The position numbers and the translations under genes were made by a program. Below the pieces are notes generated by a model. It saw nothing but the letters and a program-made list of their open reading frames with translations. It did no database searches and was not told the DNA's origin. 64,000 nt of DNA from Bacteroidia bacterium (GTDB taxonomy: Bacteria > Bacteroidota > Bacteroidia > Flavobacteriales > Flavobacteriaceae), in the NCBI GenBank assembly GCA_030431695.1, contig JAUIIU010000008.1:1-64000 (forward strand), written 5' to 3'. Position 1 is the first letter of the stretch, and every line of letters begins with the position of its first letter. Positions 17,262 through 26,252 of the stretch are shown in pieces.

Positions 17262-19676
17262 ATGAAACCTCATCTTCTGCAGTTGCTGATGCTCTTTTGT
17301 GTGCCTTTGCAACTGCTCTCACAAAATTATTCCATAAACGGTAAAGTGAACGACGCGAGCGATTCCGGGATTGCTTTCGCCAATGTACTCGTGATGCGAT
17401 CGGCCGATTCTACCTTCGTCAAAGGAGGGGTTACCACCGAACAGGGGTCGTATGTGATCGATGATATTCCTGCAGGGAATTATTTCGTTCAGGCGACAGT
17501 GGTTGGTTTCCAAACCGCCACATCCGAAAATTTCAACCTGGATACGGATGTTAACCTGCCCACCCTTATTTTGCGCGAGGGCGAAGAATTGGGCGAAGTT
17601 GTCGTGCAAGCCAGGAAACCGTTGTACACACAGAAGGTTGATCGACTGGTGATCAACGTGGAAAACAGTATTGTATCTTCCGGAGGCACTGCCCTGGAAG
17701 TACTGGAACGATCTCCGGGAGTTGTCGTCAACAGGCAGAACAATGCTATTTCCGTGGTGGGGAAAGAAGGTGTGGTAGTGATGATTAACGGTAAGATCAG
17801 TTATATACCTACATCCTCCCTGGTCTCCATGCTGGACGGCATGAGTGCCGATACGATCGAGTCCATCGAACTGATCACTACGCCACCGGCCAATTTCGAC
17901 GCCGAAGGGAATGCCGGTTATATCAATATCGTTCTAAGAAAGAATGCCAACCTGGGATGGAATGGGTCTTATTCCCTTTCACTGGGGTATGGGAAGGGTA
18001 TAGTATCTAACGACAATATCAGTTTCAACTATCGCAAGAACAAATTTAATCTCTTCGGAAGTTATTCCTACCTGGCCGACAAAAGGGAACAACTCATAAA
18101 AACGAGCCGGGAGTTTCGTGAGAATGGGGATCTCCGCTCGAATTCCTCGTTTACCGAACGTGATCCGAATCAACAAAATCATGGGATCAGATTGGGTGCC
18201 GATGTACAGCTTTCAGAAAAAACCATTTCCGGATTCATTCTTACCGCTTTTGACAACAAATGGACAATGGACGCCTTTAATCAGAGTATGGATGCGTCGA
18301 ATGGTATGCCTACAGGTTTTGTTACCCTGGATAATTACGAGAAGAATCAGTTGCGTCATTTCGGGGTGAATTACAACATCAAGCACGATTTTTCCGAAAA
18401 TGAATTCCTCAGTATGGATTTGGATTACCTGTATTATGAATTCAACAACCCAACGGATTATGAGAATGTGTTCTACGACGGAAACAATATGTTCCTCCGT
18501 ACCGAATTCCTTCAAAGCAGGAAGGAAACCCCGCTTACCACCCTGGTGGGAAAGATTGACTACAGTAACAAAATCGGGGAAGACTTTAAATTCGAACTGG
18601 GAGCCAAAGGGATAAAGAATGATTTCGAGAATGATGTCTCCGTAGCCAGCGAGATGGGAGGGAGCCTGGTATTCGATCCAACGCTTACTAACTTCAGTAT
18701 GCTCGACGAGAGTATTTATGCGGGTTATGCTTCGGCCGATTATACAATAGATGAAAAAACCTCCGTTAAGGCGGGTGTTCGATATGAACACACCGATTCC
18801 CGCCTGGATGTGGATACGCAGGGTACTGTTGTAGACAGGCAATACTGAGTATGGTTCCCTTCGGCCTATCTAAGCAGGCAATGGACGGAAGATCTCAGCA
18901 CGAACGTTTCGTATTCCAAAAGGATCACCAGGCCTACCTTTAACGATCTTGCGCCATTCGTTATATTCTTTGAACCCAATACCTTTATTTCCGGAAATGC
19001 AGCCCTGCAACCGGCTATATCGAATTCCTATAAATTCGACACCAACTACAAGTCGTATTTCCTCTCCTTCCAATACACCGATGAGGATTCTTCTATCGCT
19101 AATTTCCAGGAGCGGATCGATCCGGACACCGGCCGACTGATCTTTGAGGCGGCTAACCTGGATTATACGAGAACGTTCTCCATAATAGCCGGTATCCCGG
19201 TGAAACTCACAGACTGGTGGAGAACTCAGAACAATTTCACCTACGTGCGACAGAAGGTGAGATCCTTCTATCTTGGTGTGCCTATAGAACAGCAACTGGG
19301 GATATTTTCAGCCAACAGCACACACTCCTTTAGGCTAAGCGATAGCTTTTCGGCGGAGTTATCAGGATTTTACAATGGCCCCGGTTTCTTCGGAAATGCC
19401 AGGTATGACGAATTCTATGCTATCAATCTCGGACTTCAGAAAAAATTCAGTGAAAAATGGGGAACCCTGAAATTATCTGTCAACGATATCCTCGATTCCC
19501 TGGAATTCAACGGTGGAACCGATCTTCCTGAACAGAACATACGCACACGAAACCTGTTCGACTTCAGTAATCGAACCTTTACAATTACATACAGCAGGAA
19601 TTTTGGGAATAGCGAATTGCGTTCGGCCAGGAATCGCGAAACAGGATCTGAAGAGGAGCGCCGAAGGGTGAATTAG
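17262..19676 (+). pseudogene. TonB-receptor-like outer membrane barrel interrupted by in-frame TGA
   Basis: The reading frame encodes about 804 residues: signal peptide (MKPHLLQLLMLFCVPLQLLSQ), a carboxypeptidase-regulatory-like beta sandwich (about 22-105, INGKVNDASDSGIAFANVLV), a plug-like domain (LEVLERSPGVVVNRQNNAI) and an outer membrane beta barrel ending in ITYSRNFGN. Codon 529 (18846-18848) is TGA. The sequence before it (VVDRQY) and after it (VWFPSAYLSRQW) continues the barrel in the same frame, with no other stop until 19674. A single base change from GGA (Gly) would explain it. It may be a recent pseudogene, a sequencing error or, less likely, read-through. Truncation would leave half a barrel, so function is doubtful. 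Confidence 0.8.
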
Positions 19677-19729
19677 GTTACATACTGGCAATCAGCCTGC
19701 CTAGACTGTGTTTTTTGTATATTTAGCGC

Positions 19730-20254
19730 ATGAAACGTTTAGCCCTGATCGCCGTTCTGGCCCTGCTTATTGTACCCTTGAATTCCATTCAGTCTCAGGA
19801 TTCCATCCAATGGATTGGGATCACCGAACTCGAAGCCGCAATGGCGGAGAACCCCAAACCCGTATTTTTCGATGTGTATACTGTCTGGTGTGGATGGTGC
19901 AAACGCATGGACAAGACCACCTTTAAAGATCCCGAAGTTGTGGCTCTGATCAATGAGAAGTTTCACCCGGTGAAATTCGACGGGGAAATGAAGGAATCGT
20001 TCAGATTCCGGGATCATGATTTTAAATTTATTCCGGATGGAAGGCGTGGGTACAATGAACTTACCGGAGCTTTGCTGAACGGACAATTGAGTTATCCCAG
20101 CTATGTGTTCCTCAACGAGAAGTTCGAAAGGATCACTATCGTCAAAGGGTATCAACATACACCAGACTTTATCGAAATACTCAACTACCTTGGTAACGAA
20201 CATTATCTCGACCAAACCTGGGAAGAGTACAAGAAGTCGAGAGCTGGGAAATGA
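19730..20254 (+). CDS. Secreted thioredoxin-fold protein
   Basis: A 174-residue protein with a signal peptide ending near LNSIQSQ. The thioredoxin active site is WCGWCKRMD (about residues 53-61), preceded by the strand PVFFDVYTV; the cis-Pro region is LSYPSYVFLN. It resembles the thioredoxin_7/DUF255-type periplasmic reductases. TATATTTA about ten bases before the ATG is a possible -7 element. It lies 53 bases after the broken barrel gene. Confidence 0.8.
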   Translation: MKRLALIAVLALLIVPLNSIQSQDSIQWIGITELEAAMAENPKPVFFDVYTVWCGWCKRMDKTTFKDPEVVALINEKFHPVKFDGEMKESFRFRDHDFKFIPDGRRGYNELTGALLNGQLSYPSYVFLNEKFERITIVKGYQHTPDFIEILNYLGNEHYLDQTWEEYKKSRAGK

Positions 20255-20347
20255 TCTTTAGCCGAATTCGGCGGCAAGTCCATCAATTTATTTTAATCGA
20301 TTCCGTAACCCTGTAAAACAGAGGGTGTGGCTGGGATTTTATGACAA

Positions 20348-20365
20348 CAATGACCCTCGTCATTG
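20348..20365. promoter_or_regulatory. Perfect dyad CAATGAC-CCTC-GTCATTG
   Basis: A 7-4-7 inverted repeat in the 176-base gap before the gene at 20431. It has no T tract, so a protein-binding site is more likely than a terminator. Its core TGAC-N4-GTCA equals the core of the dyad upstream of the nos operon at 49302. Confidence 0.45.
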
Positions 20366-20430
20366 CGCAATTTATTGTATCTCACTAACTTATAAGATTG
20401 CAAAAGGAGTTATAATATAAATCGATCGTC

Positions 20431-20943
20431 ATGAGAAGATTTGTTTTGATCGCGTTGCTCATCGGGGTCATTGTACCGATGGCCGCACAGGTGCCGAAAA
20501 CACAGCCCGTCGAACTTGACGAGATCGTAGTTAAGGCGATGAATTATAAGTACTTAAGTGCTGTCGACAATTCAGAAGCACCCATTCCTATCTGGAATAT
20601 AGAAAAAGAAGCTGCTATGTTCGATGTGAACGCCAGCGACGTTTACCTGGATAATTTCAATACCTACCAGGTTACTTTCCGCATTCCCGATGGTGTGATG
20701 GTGGTTGCATACGACCAAGATGGTGAGATCATTAAGACCATCGAGCGTTTCAAGAATTTCCAGATGCCCATGGATGTTGTGCTCTCTATCAAGGAAAAAT
20801 ATCCCAACTGGGAAATTGTAAAAGACGTGTTCCTCGTTTCTTATTCTGAAAAAAAAGGAGCTAAAAAACTCTACAAAATCAAACTTCGGAATGGAGATGA
20901 AGTAATACGTGTTAAGATGGATCCAACAGGCAATTACCTGTAG
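20431..20943 (+). CDS. Secreted PepSY-like protein of unknown function
   Basis: A 170-residue protein with signal peptide MRRFVLIALLIGVIVPMAAQ. The mature part has the repeated pattern of small beta-lactamase-inhibitor/PepSY-like domains (FPNW-type motif KEKYPNWEIVKDVFLVSY, then KLYKIKLRNGDEVIRVKMDPTGNYL). Homologues are common in Flavobacteriia and lack a known function. A strong terminator follows. Confidence 0.7.
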   Translation: MRRFVLIALLIGVIVPMAAQVPKTQPVELDEIVVKAMNYKYLSAVDNSEAPIPIWNIEKEAAMFDVNASDVYLDNFNTYQVTFRIPDGVMVVAYDQDGEIIKTIERFKNFQMPMDVVLSIKEKYPNWEIVKDVFLVSYSEKKGAKKLYKIKLRNGDEVIRVKMDPTGNYL

Positions 20944-20952
20944 TATCGATTT

Positions 20953-20980
20953 GAAAAGGAAGGCAATCGCCTTCCTTTTC
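20953..20980 (+). terminator. Hairpin terminator
   Basis: Perfect 12-base stem GAAAAGGAAGGC/GCCTTCCTTTTC with loop AATC, ten bases after the stop at 20943. Confidence 0.85.
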
Positions 20981-21369
20981 AGTATTCCGTAGAAATCGGA
21001 ATAAGAGTAAACCACACGAACACAACCATTAATTATTTGAGACGAGCCTCTTTCTTTCTTCCGCTCCGAGACCTGTCTGTACTTCGTTTTAATGGCTTGA
21101 TTTCTTTCCCCTTATTTCATTCAACAGGAAAAACCCTTTATCGATAACAGGGTTTAACTGGGATGTAAAGAGGAATTATATGTTTGAAAAACAGGATTTT
21201 AGCCCTTGCGCCCGGCTGTTTAATATGCTTTCTTCGCAGTGTCGGTTGGAGATATGAACGGATGGAATAGGAAGAATAACCTTCTATAAACATCCCTGAG
21301 TTCCCTCCCTTCGCATTAAATAAATTCATGGATTCTTACACAACTAATACTAACATTAAAACCACAATT
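20981..21369. other. AT-rich intergenic region with a 25-base palindromic element
   Basis: About 390 bases without a convincing gene. The one clear structure is at 21131-21155: AAACCCT...AGGGTTT flanking the palindrome TTATCGATAA. It has no T tract and could be an operator. The short minus-strand ORF here has no start context or recognisable protein. Confidence 0.5.
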
Positions 21370-21864
21370 ATGAAAAAACCATTATGTGTTGGATTGTTTT
21401 TGCTGTTCTCAATAGCAACGTTCCAGGCACAAAGTATCAGTCAGTTCGTCGTAGCCAATTCCGGTGAGACGATCTCTGGCGGTAGTGGAACATTAAGCTT
21501 TACCCTTGGTGAGCCGGTGATCGGCGATATTGCCAATGGACCCTCAATGGGCCAGGGATTCTGGTCAGGAGCCATCGAAGGCGTAGTCCTCGGTGTGGAC
21601 GATTTTACAAGTGTATCTTCTACAACAGTTTACCCGAACCCGGTTTGGGAAGAACTTTCGATCTCATTCAGTGATATACTGGGAGAAGACTTTTCAATAG
21701 CCTTCTACGATATCACGGGAAGAAAAATAATGCAACGTGATGTATCCAAAAACCAGGCGACAGAGGTAATGTATTTAGGCGCTCTTGCCAGCGGAACCTA
21801 CCTGCTTCGTGTCACCCGGGTGAATGGAGGTCATTCAAAATCATTCAAAATCATAAAAAGATAA
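21370..21864 (+). CDS. Small secreted protein with T9SS type A sorting domain
   Basis: A 164-residue protein. The signal peptide (MKKPLCVGLFLLFSIATFQAQ) fixes the start at 21370 although the frame is open from 21328. The middle (about 22-85) has the Ser/Gly-rich motif FVVANSGETISGGSGTLSFTLGEPVIG, common in flavobacterial secreted proteins. The C-terminal about 75 residues form a sorting domain: VYPNPVWEELSISF, FYDITGRKI, YLGALASGTYLLRV, SFKIIKR. It should be exported by T9SS and attached or released at the surface. It precedes another secreted protein gene by 29 bases. Confidence 0.85.
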   Translation: MKKPLCVGLFLLFSIATFQAQSISQFVVANSGETISGGSGTLSFTLGEPVIGDIANGPSMGQGFWSGAIEGVVLGVDDFTSVSSTTVYPNPVWEELSISFSDILGEDFSIAFYDITGRKIMQRDVSKNQATEVMYLGALASGTYLLRVTRVNGGHSKSFKIIKR

Positions 21865-21893
21865 AAACCTAAAAAAAATAAAAACCTAATACG

Positions 21894-22895
21894 ATGAAAA
21901 CAAAATTTATTACCCTATCAATAGCGCTTAGTACACTTGTGTTGTCCTCGGCGATCTCACAAAACGAGGTGTTTCCTCAATCGAACACCACAGCTGATGC
22001 TGAACCTGTATCGGTTCATCAGCAACCCGAATCTACTTCTCAGAATACAAGACTGGCGGCAGCCAACTTGATCAACTACCAGGCAGTTGCACGTGATGCA
22101 GGCGGGAACCTTATTGTTAGCACACCTGTCACAGTAGCCTTTGAGATCCGTGATGGAGCCGGAGGATCGGCGGTATTCACCGAGTCTCACAATCCTACAA
22201 CCGATGAAAATGGAGTGTTCTCAATCCAACTGGGGAGTGTTAACTCACTCGCTGCTGTAAATTGGCTTGATATTGATGCCTGGTTACAGGTGTCACTGAA
22301 CGGTACGAACGTTGGAGAAACACAGATGGGTAGTGTGCCTACTGCACTGCACAGTACGAATAGCGGACAAGTTATATTGTACGGTTCCGGAACAACAAAT
22401 GCCGAGAAGATGATAGCTCAGCACTCTCCGGCTTTTCCGGACTGGGGAATACAATATGCCGATATAGGTGATGATGTCAATTTTATTGCCGGTGGAAGTG
22501 TTAATGCTTCTGTGGATTTAGCTACAGGAGATATCACCACCGACGGGGATATCACGATCACAACTACCACAGGAAGCCCTGCCGTTAATACTATCTACGG
22601 GAACAGTGTGCCAATCGCATACGGAAGTATAGACTCATTGGGAGGGATCTCAACCGGATATGGTATAGCATCGGTCAATAATTCGGCTACTGGTGTTTAC
22701 CAGATCACCATGGACCTGGATTCGAATCCTGCCAATACCATAGTATCCATAACACCTTTTACCATTGGTTTTGGAACACCCGAAATAGCCGGTTATGAAA
22801 CTACCGGTGCGAATACCTTTACAGTTCGCATACAGGATGCCTCGGGTACGGCACGTGATAGTGCATTTGCATTTGTTGTTTACGGTAATTTCTAA
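21894..22895 (+). CDS. Large secreted protein, unknown function
   Basis: A 333-residue protein with a signal peptide ending near LSSAISQ. Residues about 60-150 (NLINYQAVARDAGGNLI, FTESHNPTTDENGVFSIQLG, LQVSLNGTNVGETQMGSVPTALHS) form a domain common near the N-terminus of flavobacterial tail-fibre-like and surface proteins. The rest is Gly/Thr/Ser-rich beta structure (TTDGDITITTTTGSPAVNTI) with no known catalytic motif and no T9SS tail. Likely a surface or structural protein co-transcribed with the T9SS protein upstream. Confidence 0.7.
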   Translation: MKTKFITLSIALSTLVLSSAISQNEVFPQSNTTADAEPVSVHQQPESTSQNTRLAAANLINYQAVARDAGGNLIVSTPVTVAFEIRDGAGGSAVFTESHNPTTDENGVFSIQLGSVNSLAAVNWLDIDAWLQVSLNGTNVGETQMGSVPTALHSTNSGQVILYGSGTTNAEKMIAQHSPAFPDWGIQYADIGDDVNFIAGGSVNASVDLATGDITTDGDITITTTTGSPAVNTIYGNSVPIAYGSIDSLGGISTGYGIASVNNSATGVYQITMDLDSNPANTIVSITPFTIGFGTPEIAGYETTGANTFTVRIQDASGTARDSAFAFVVYGNF

Positions 22896-22914
22896 TCAGG
22901 GAAGAACCGAAAGA

Positions 22915-22944
22915 GAAAAAGGAAGGCGAAGGCCTTCCTTTTTC
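22915..22944. terminator. Bidirectional hairpin terminator
   Basis: Perfect 13-base stem GAAAAAGGAAGGC/GCCTTCCTTTTTC with a four-base loop between convergent genes. It ends exactly at the stop codon of the minus-strand gene. Confidence 0.85.
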
Positions 22945-23393
22945 TATTCAATACGAGTATAATTTTCGGATGATTCAGGGTCGCCCTTTTCGTCCAGTAC
23001 GATCTGGCTATATGAGTTCTTACCGACAACCAGGTCGAAGCGGAATACCTGCACGGTATCGACTATTCGCATCATCGCGTCTGAAGCATATTCCAGTCGT
23101 TCTTCCAGGACACCGTCCTTGATATGATAGGTGCCATAGCCGAACCATTCGTTGGAGTCGGCCGGGTTAAAGCGCGTCCACATCACTTTTTCTTTGGTAT
23201 AGATCTTTACTTGCCGGTAGCCATTCAGGTTCATCAGCGTGTCACTTACCTGTCGGTTTTCATACAGGTACTGATGTTGAAGTTCCCAAACTCCTACCAG
23301 GGACATATCATTATCTGATGTAGTATTTTTGTCTGCCGAAATAAAGGCAATTGCCCCAATCACGCAACAAAGGATAAGAATTACTTTTTTCAT
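22944..23393 (-). CDS. Small secreted lipocalin-like protein
   Basis: A 149-residue protein with a hydrophobic signal (MKKVILILCCVIGAIAFISA). The mature part begins MSLVGVWELQHQY and contains KIYTKEKVMWTRFNP and YGTYHIKDGVLEERLEYAS. This order of strands fits the lipocalin-like/DUF4488-type proteins of Bacteroidota. No function is established. It is monocistronic. Confidence 0.65.
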   Translation of the reverse strand: MKKVILILCCVIGAIAFISADKNTTSDNDMSLVGVWELQHQYLYENRQVSDTLMNLNGYRQVKIYTKEKVMWTRFNPADSNEWFGYGTYHIKDGVLEERLEYASDAMMRIVDTVQVFRFDLVVGKNSYSQIVLDEKGDPESSENYTRIE

Positions 23394-23469
23394 ATCTACG
23401 CGAATTAAGTTGATGTTGAAGGAAATAACACCTTAAGGTACGAAAAAGAACTTAATAATTATCAACTTG

Positions 23470-24867
23470 CTAGATATTCTCGGCTGGTAGTACGAGGGTA
23501 TTGAACAGTCTCGCTTTGGTATCCAGGAATTTGTTCTGAATTTCCAGTTGTTTCAACCTGCTCTCGATCAGTTTCTGTTCCCTGGTGTTCACCAGGAAAA
23601 TAGAACTTTCTCCCAATGTGAACTTTCTTTCTTCGGCGCGAAGCATTTGTTCGTAGTTACTGACGATATCTGCGATCAGGGTGTTCTGAACCTCAAATGA
23701 TTCCAGTTCGTTGAATAAGGCGGTTATTTTATTCCGAAGAGACAGTTCTGTGCTCGTCCTTGCGTACTCGGCATCGGTTACCTTCAGACTGGATAATTTG
23801 TATTCACCGCGTTCCTTCCGAAGGAATAGTGGCATAACAAATCGAAGTCCTCCTTTATACTCAGCTGTATTGAAGCTGCTGGTGAGCTCCGGTGTGGCTG
23901 TTACAAAGTTGTAATTGAGATCTACTACGGGCAGTAAACGGTTTCCTTTGAGCCGGCGATCGATCTTTAGGCCGTCTATCTTTCGATCGATCGATCGAAG
24001 TTTAGGGTGTGTTTCCAGGGAAAAAGCATTAAGGGGTTGCCCGGTAACATTCAGTGTGATGTCGATCTCTGTTTCTATATCATCGGAAGGAACAACATCC
24101 GCTTGCAACTCCAAAGGTATATTGTCCTGTAACCAGAGAAAGTTCGAAAGTTCAAGGCTTCGTTTCATGAATTTCACACGTGCCTGCTCCAGGCTCAGAG
24201 AGCGATCCTGGTAGCTGATCTTTGCTTCAACAGTATCAATAGTGGCCCTGTCTCCTGCTTCTGCACTACGTTTTACTCCATTGAGGCGCTGCAGGGCATT
24301 TCCAAGGATATCGTCAAAGACCTTTACTTCGTTATAAGCTCTTAGCCATTTGAAATAAGCTAGGGATGCTTCGTAAAGGATCTCGTTCACAATAATCTCC
24401 CGTTCTGCAGCGGTTTGCTCCCTGAAGAATTTGGCCTTTTTCAATGTGGCCATACGTTCGTTCATCAGGAAACCCTTGCCTAGTGAGAAGGACACCCCCG
24501 CACTGTAGAGTCCGTCATCAGGCACAAATCGTTCCGGGTTTACGAATTCCCCTTCATTCTGTTCAAAATTCGCCTTCAGTTCAATTCCATACCAGGTGGG
24601 GATCTTAAAAGTGGCATTCAGAAGATCGTAGTACTCACTTCCTTTGAATTCCTTCCTGCTGTAATCCACTTCTACTTTAGGATCGAAACCTCCCCTGGCC
24701 TTCATCACATTGGCCTGTGCCATATCTATTGAGAGATTAGCCTGTTTTACCACGGGGTGATACTTTTTCACATACCCCAGATATTCACCAAATCCCAACA
24801 CAAGCGTGTCCTGAGACCAGGCCTGGACCGACATAGAGATTAACAACGCGAGAATGAGCTTTTTCAT
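23470..24867 (-). CDS. TolC-family outer membrane efflux protein
   Basis: Outer membrane channel of 465 residues for the export system encoded upstream. Signal peptide MKKLILALLISMSVQAWSQ, followed by two long helical-coil repeats with beta segments (GVSFSLGKGFLMNERMATLK near 145; GGLRFVMPLFLRKERGEYKL near 345), the pattern of the TolC family. The ATG overlaps the HlyD stop (TAATG), so translation is coupled. Last gene of the TetR-ABC-HlyD-TolC operon. Confidence 0.85.
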   Translation of the reverse strand: MKKLILALLISMSVQAWSQDTLVLGFGEYLGYVKKYHPVVKQANLSIDMAQANVMKARGGFDPKVEVDYSRKEFKGSEYYDLLNATFKIPTWYGIELKANFEQNEGEFVNPERFVPDDGLYSAGVSFSLGKGFLMNERMATLKKAKFFREQTAAEREIIVNEILYEASLAYFKWLRAYNEVKVFDDILGNALQRLNGVKRSAEAGDRATIDTVEAKISYQDRSLSLEQARVKFMKRSLELSNFLWLQDNIPLELQADVVPSDDIETEIDITLNVTGQPLNAFSLETHPKLRSIDRKIDGLKIDRRLKGNRLLPVVDLNYNFVTATPELTSSFNTAEYKGGLRFVMPLFLRKERGEYKLSSLKVTDAEYARTSTELSLRNKITALFNELESFEVQNTLIADIVSNYEQMLRAEERKFTLGESSIFLVNTREQKLIESRLKQLEIQNKFLDTKARLFNTLVLPAENI

Positions 24868-26252
24868 TACTTTTTAACTTGAGCGGTTTTAGATTTCACT
24901 TCGGAAACATAATAATCCGGGGGGAAACCGTTTAACTTTCTCCATACCTCAAACCAGATTGGAACATCGTTTAGTAAAGCCATGGTATTGGCCCCGCTAC
25001 CTACCCTCAGGTCTGTTGGCCATTCATGATCGTCCTCGTCGGGTGCAATGAGTATCCTGTACTTGCCGTTTTCGGAAATGTAGTTCTCTATCGCCACGAT
25101 CTTTCCTCCGTAAGTACCATAGGAGACATTCGGCCATCCACTGAATACAATTGCTGGCCAGCCATCGAACTGAATTCGAGCTTTTTCACCGATCTTGATA
25201 AGAGGCACATCGATGGGGTCTATATAGGTTTCCACTGCCATTTCGAATTCCGATGGCATAATGGCTACCAATCGCTCCCCCTCCTTGAAGGTCTCTCCAA
25301 TACCAGCCTTTAGCGCCTTGTTGATGAATCCGTTTTGAGGAGCCCTAATGTAGTAAAGAGAGTTCCGGATCTCGTAGTTCGTCCTGGTGTTCTCAAGTTT
25401 TGTGACCTGGCCTTCAGCATCGAACTGGTTCGACTGGGCTGTGAATTTATCACTGTTCGCCTTGGATATCTTCTCCGCATAAGAGGCGCCGATCCTGGAT
25501 ATTTCAACCCCTGCATTGATGACCTCATTTTTGCTGGCCAGCAATTTGTTTTCCTGGGAGATCAGTTTAGCCTGTGTTTCCTGGAGTTTTAGACGTTTGG
25601 CCTCCACATCGGTCATGGCTTTTAGTCCCTCTTGTTGAAGCGAAAGGGTTCTGTTGAACTGTGTTTCCGCAATATTCAGGTTTGTCTTCGCGGCCTCCAG
25701 GTCGATACTGTCGCTTTGTACTTTCAACCTGGCCTGGATCAGTTTATTCCGGGCCTGTTCCAGTTTGAGCTTTCTTTCATTCATAAGGGCTAATATCTGC
25801 GCATCCAATGCCTTTACTTTCTCTTTGTAAGAAGTTACAGAAAGCTCCTTGGCTTCTATTTGCATACCGGTGCGTTCGATAAGGCGTGGGTCGAAATACT
25901 CGTTCTTGATCTCGGAGATATGAAGTATGGTATCTCCTTTCTTAACAAAATCACCTTCTCTCACATACCACTTCTCTATCTTTCCGGGGATGGGTGATTG
26001 AATGGTCTGAGGTCGCTGGTCCGGCTTCAGGGTAGTGAGATATCCTTTTCCTGTTATGTTCTGTGTCCAGGGTAGGAACATCGTTATGATCGTGATACCT
26101 GCAAAGATTTTCAGAAACCGATTGAAGTACTTAAAATGCCTGGTATGAAACACGATCTTACCTGCCTTGTAAGCAGTTAGATCTACCTTCTGATTTAACC
26201 TGTTATGTGATATATTCAGCATTTCTGATTCATTAACTCTTAATTGTTCCAT
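24867..26252 (-). CDS. HlyD-family membrane fusion protein
   Basis: Periplasmic adaptor of 461 residues linking the ABC protein to TolC. One membrane helix (about 45-65, FLKIFAGITIITMFLPW), a lipoyl-like half (SPIPGKIEKWYVREGDFVKKGDTI), long coiled-coil hairpins, the second lipoyl half (IRAPQNGFINKALKAGIGET) and a beta domain. The frame extends to 26270. ATG 26252 (MEQLRVNES) overlaps the ABC gene by 20 bases; ATG 26222 (MLNISHN), 11 bases after the ABC stop, is an alternative. Confidence 0.85.
   Translation of the reverse strand: MEQLRVNESEMLNISHNRLNQKVDLTAYKAGKIVFHTRHFKYFNRFLKIFAGITIITMFLPWTQNITGKGYLTTLKPDQRPQTIQSPIPGKIEKWYVREGDFVKKGDTILHISEIKNEYFDPRLIERTGMQIEAKELSVTSYKEKVKALDAQILALMNERKLKLEQARNKLIQARLKVQSDSIDLEAAKTNLNIAETQFNRTLSLQQEGLKAMTDVEAKRLKLQETQAKLISQENKLLASKNEVINAGVEISRIGASYAEKISKANSDKFTAQSNQFDAEGQVTKLENTRTNYEIRNSLYYIRAPQNGFINKALKAGIGETFKEGERLVAIMPSEFEMAVETYIDPIDVPLIKIGEKARIQFDGWPAIVFSGWPNVSYGTYGGKIVAIENYISENGKYRILIAPDEDDHEWPTDLRVGSGANTMALLNDVPIWFEVWRKLNGFPPDYYVSEVKSKTAQVKK

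Noticed and set aside
18213-18842. 209-residue minus-strand ORF opposite the TonB-receptor-like gene
   Set aside because: Antisense to clear barrel coding sequence, which remains in frame beyond the TGA; no protein features.
21138-21329. 63-residue minus-strand ORF in the gap before the T9SS protein
   Set aside because: No start context, no signal or domain; it overlaps the palindromic element and looks like chance.
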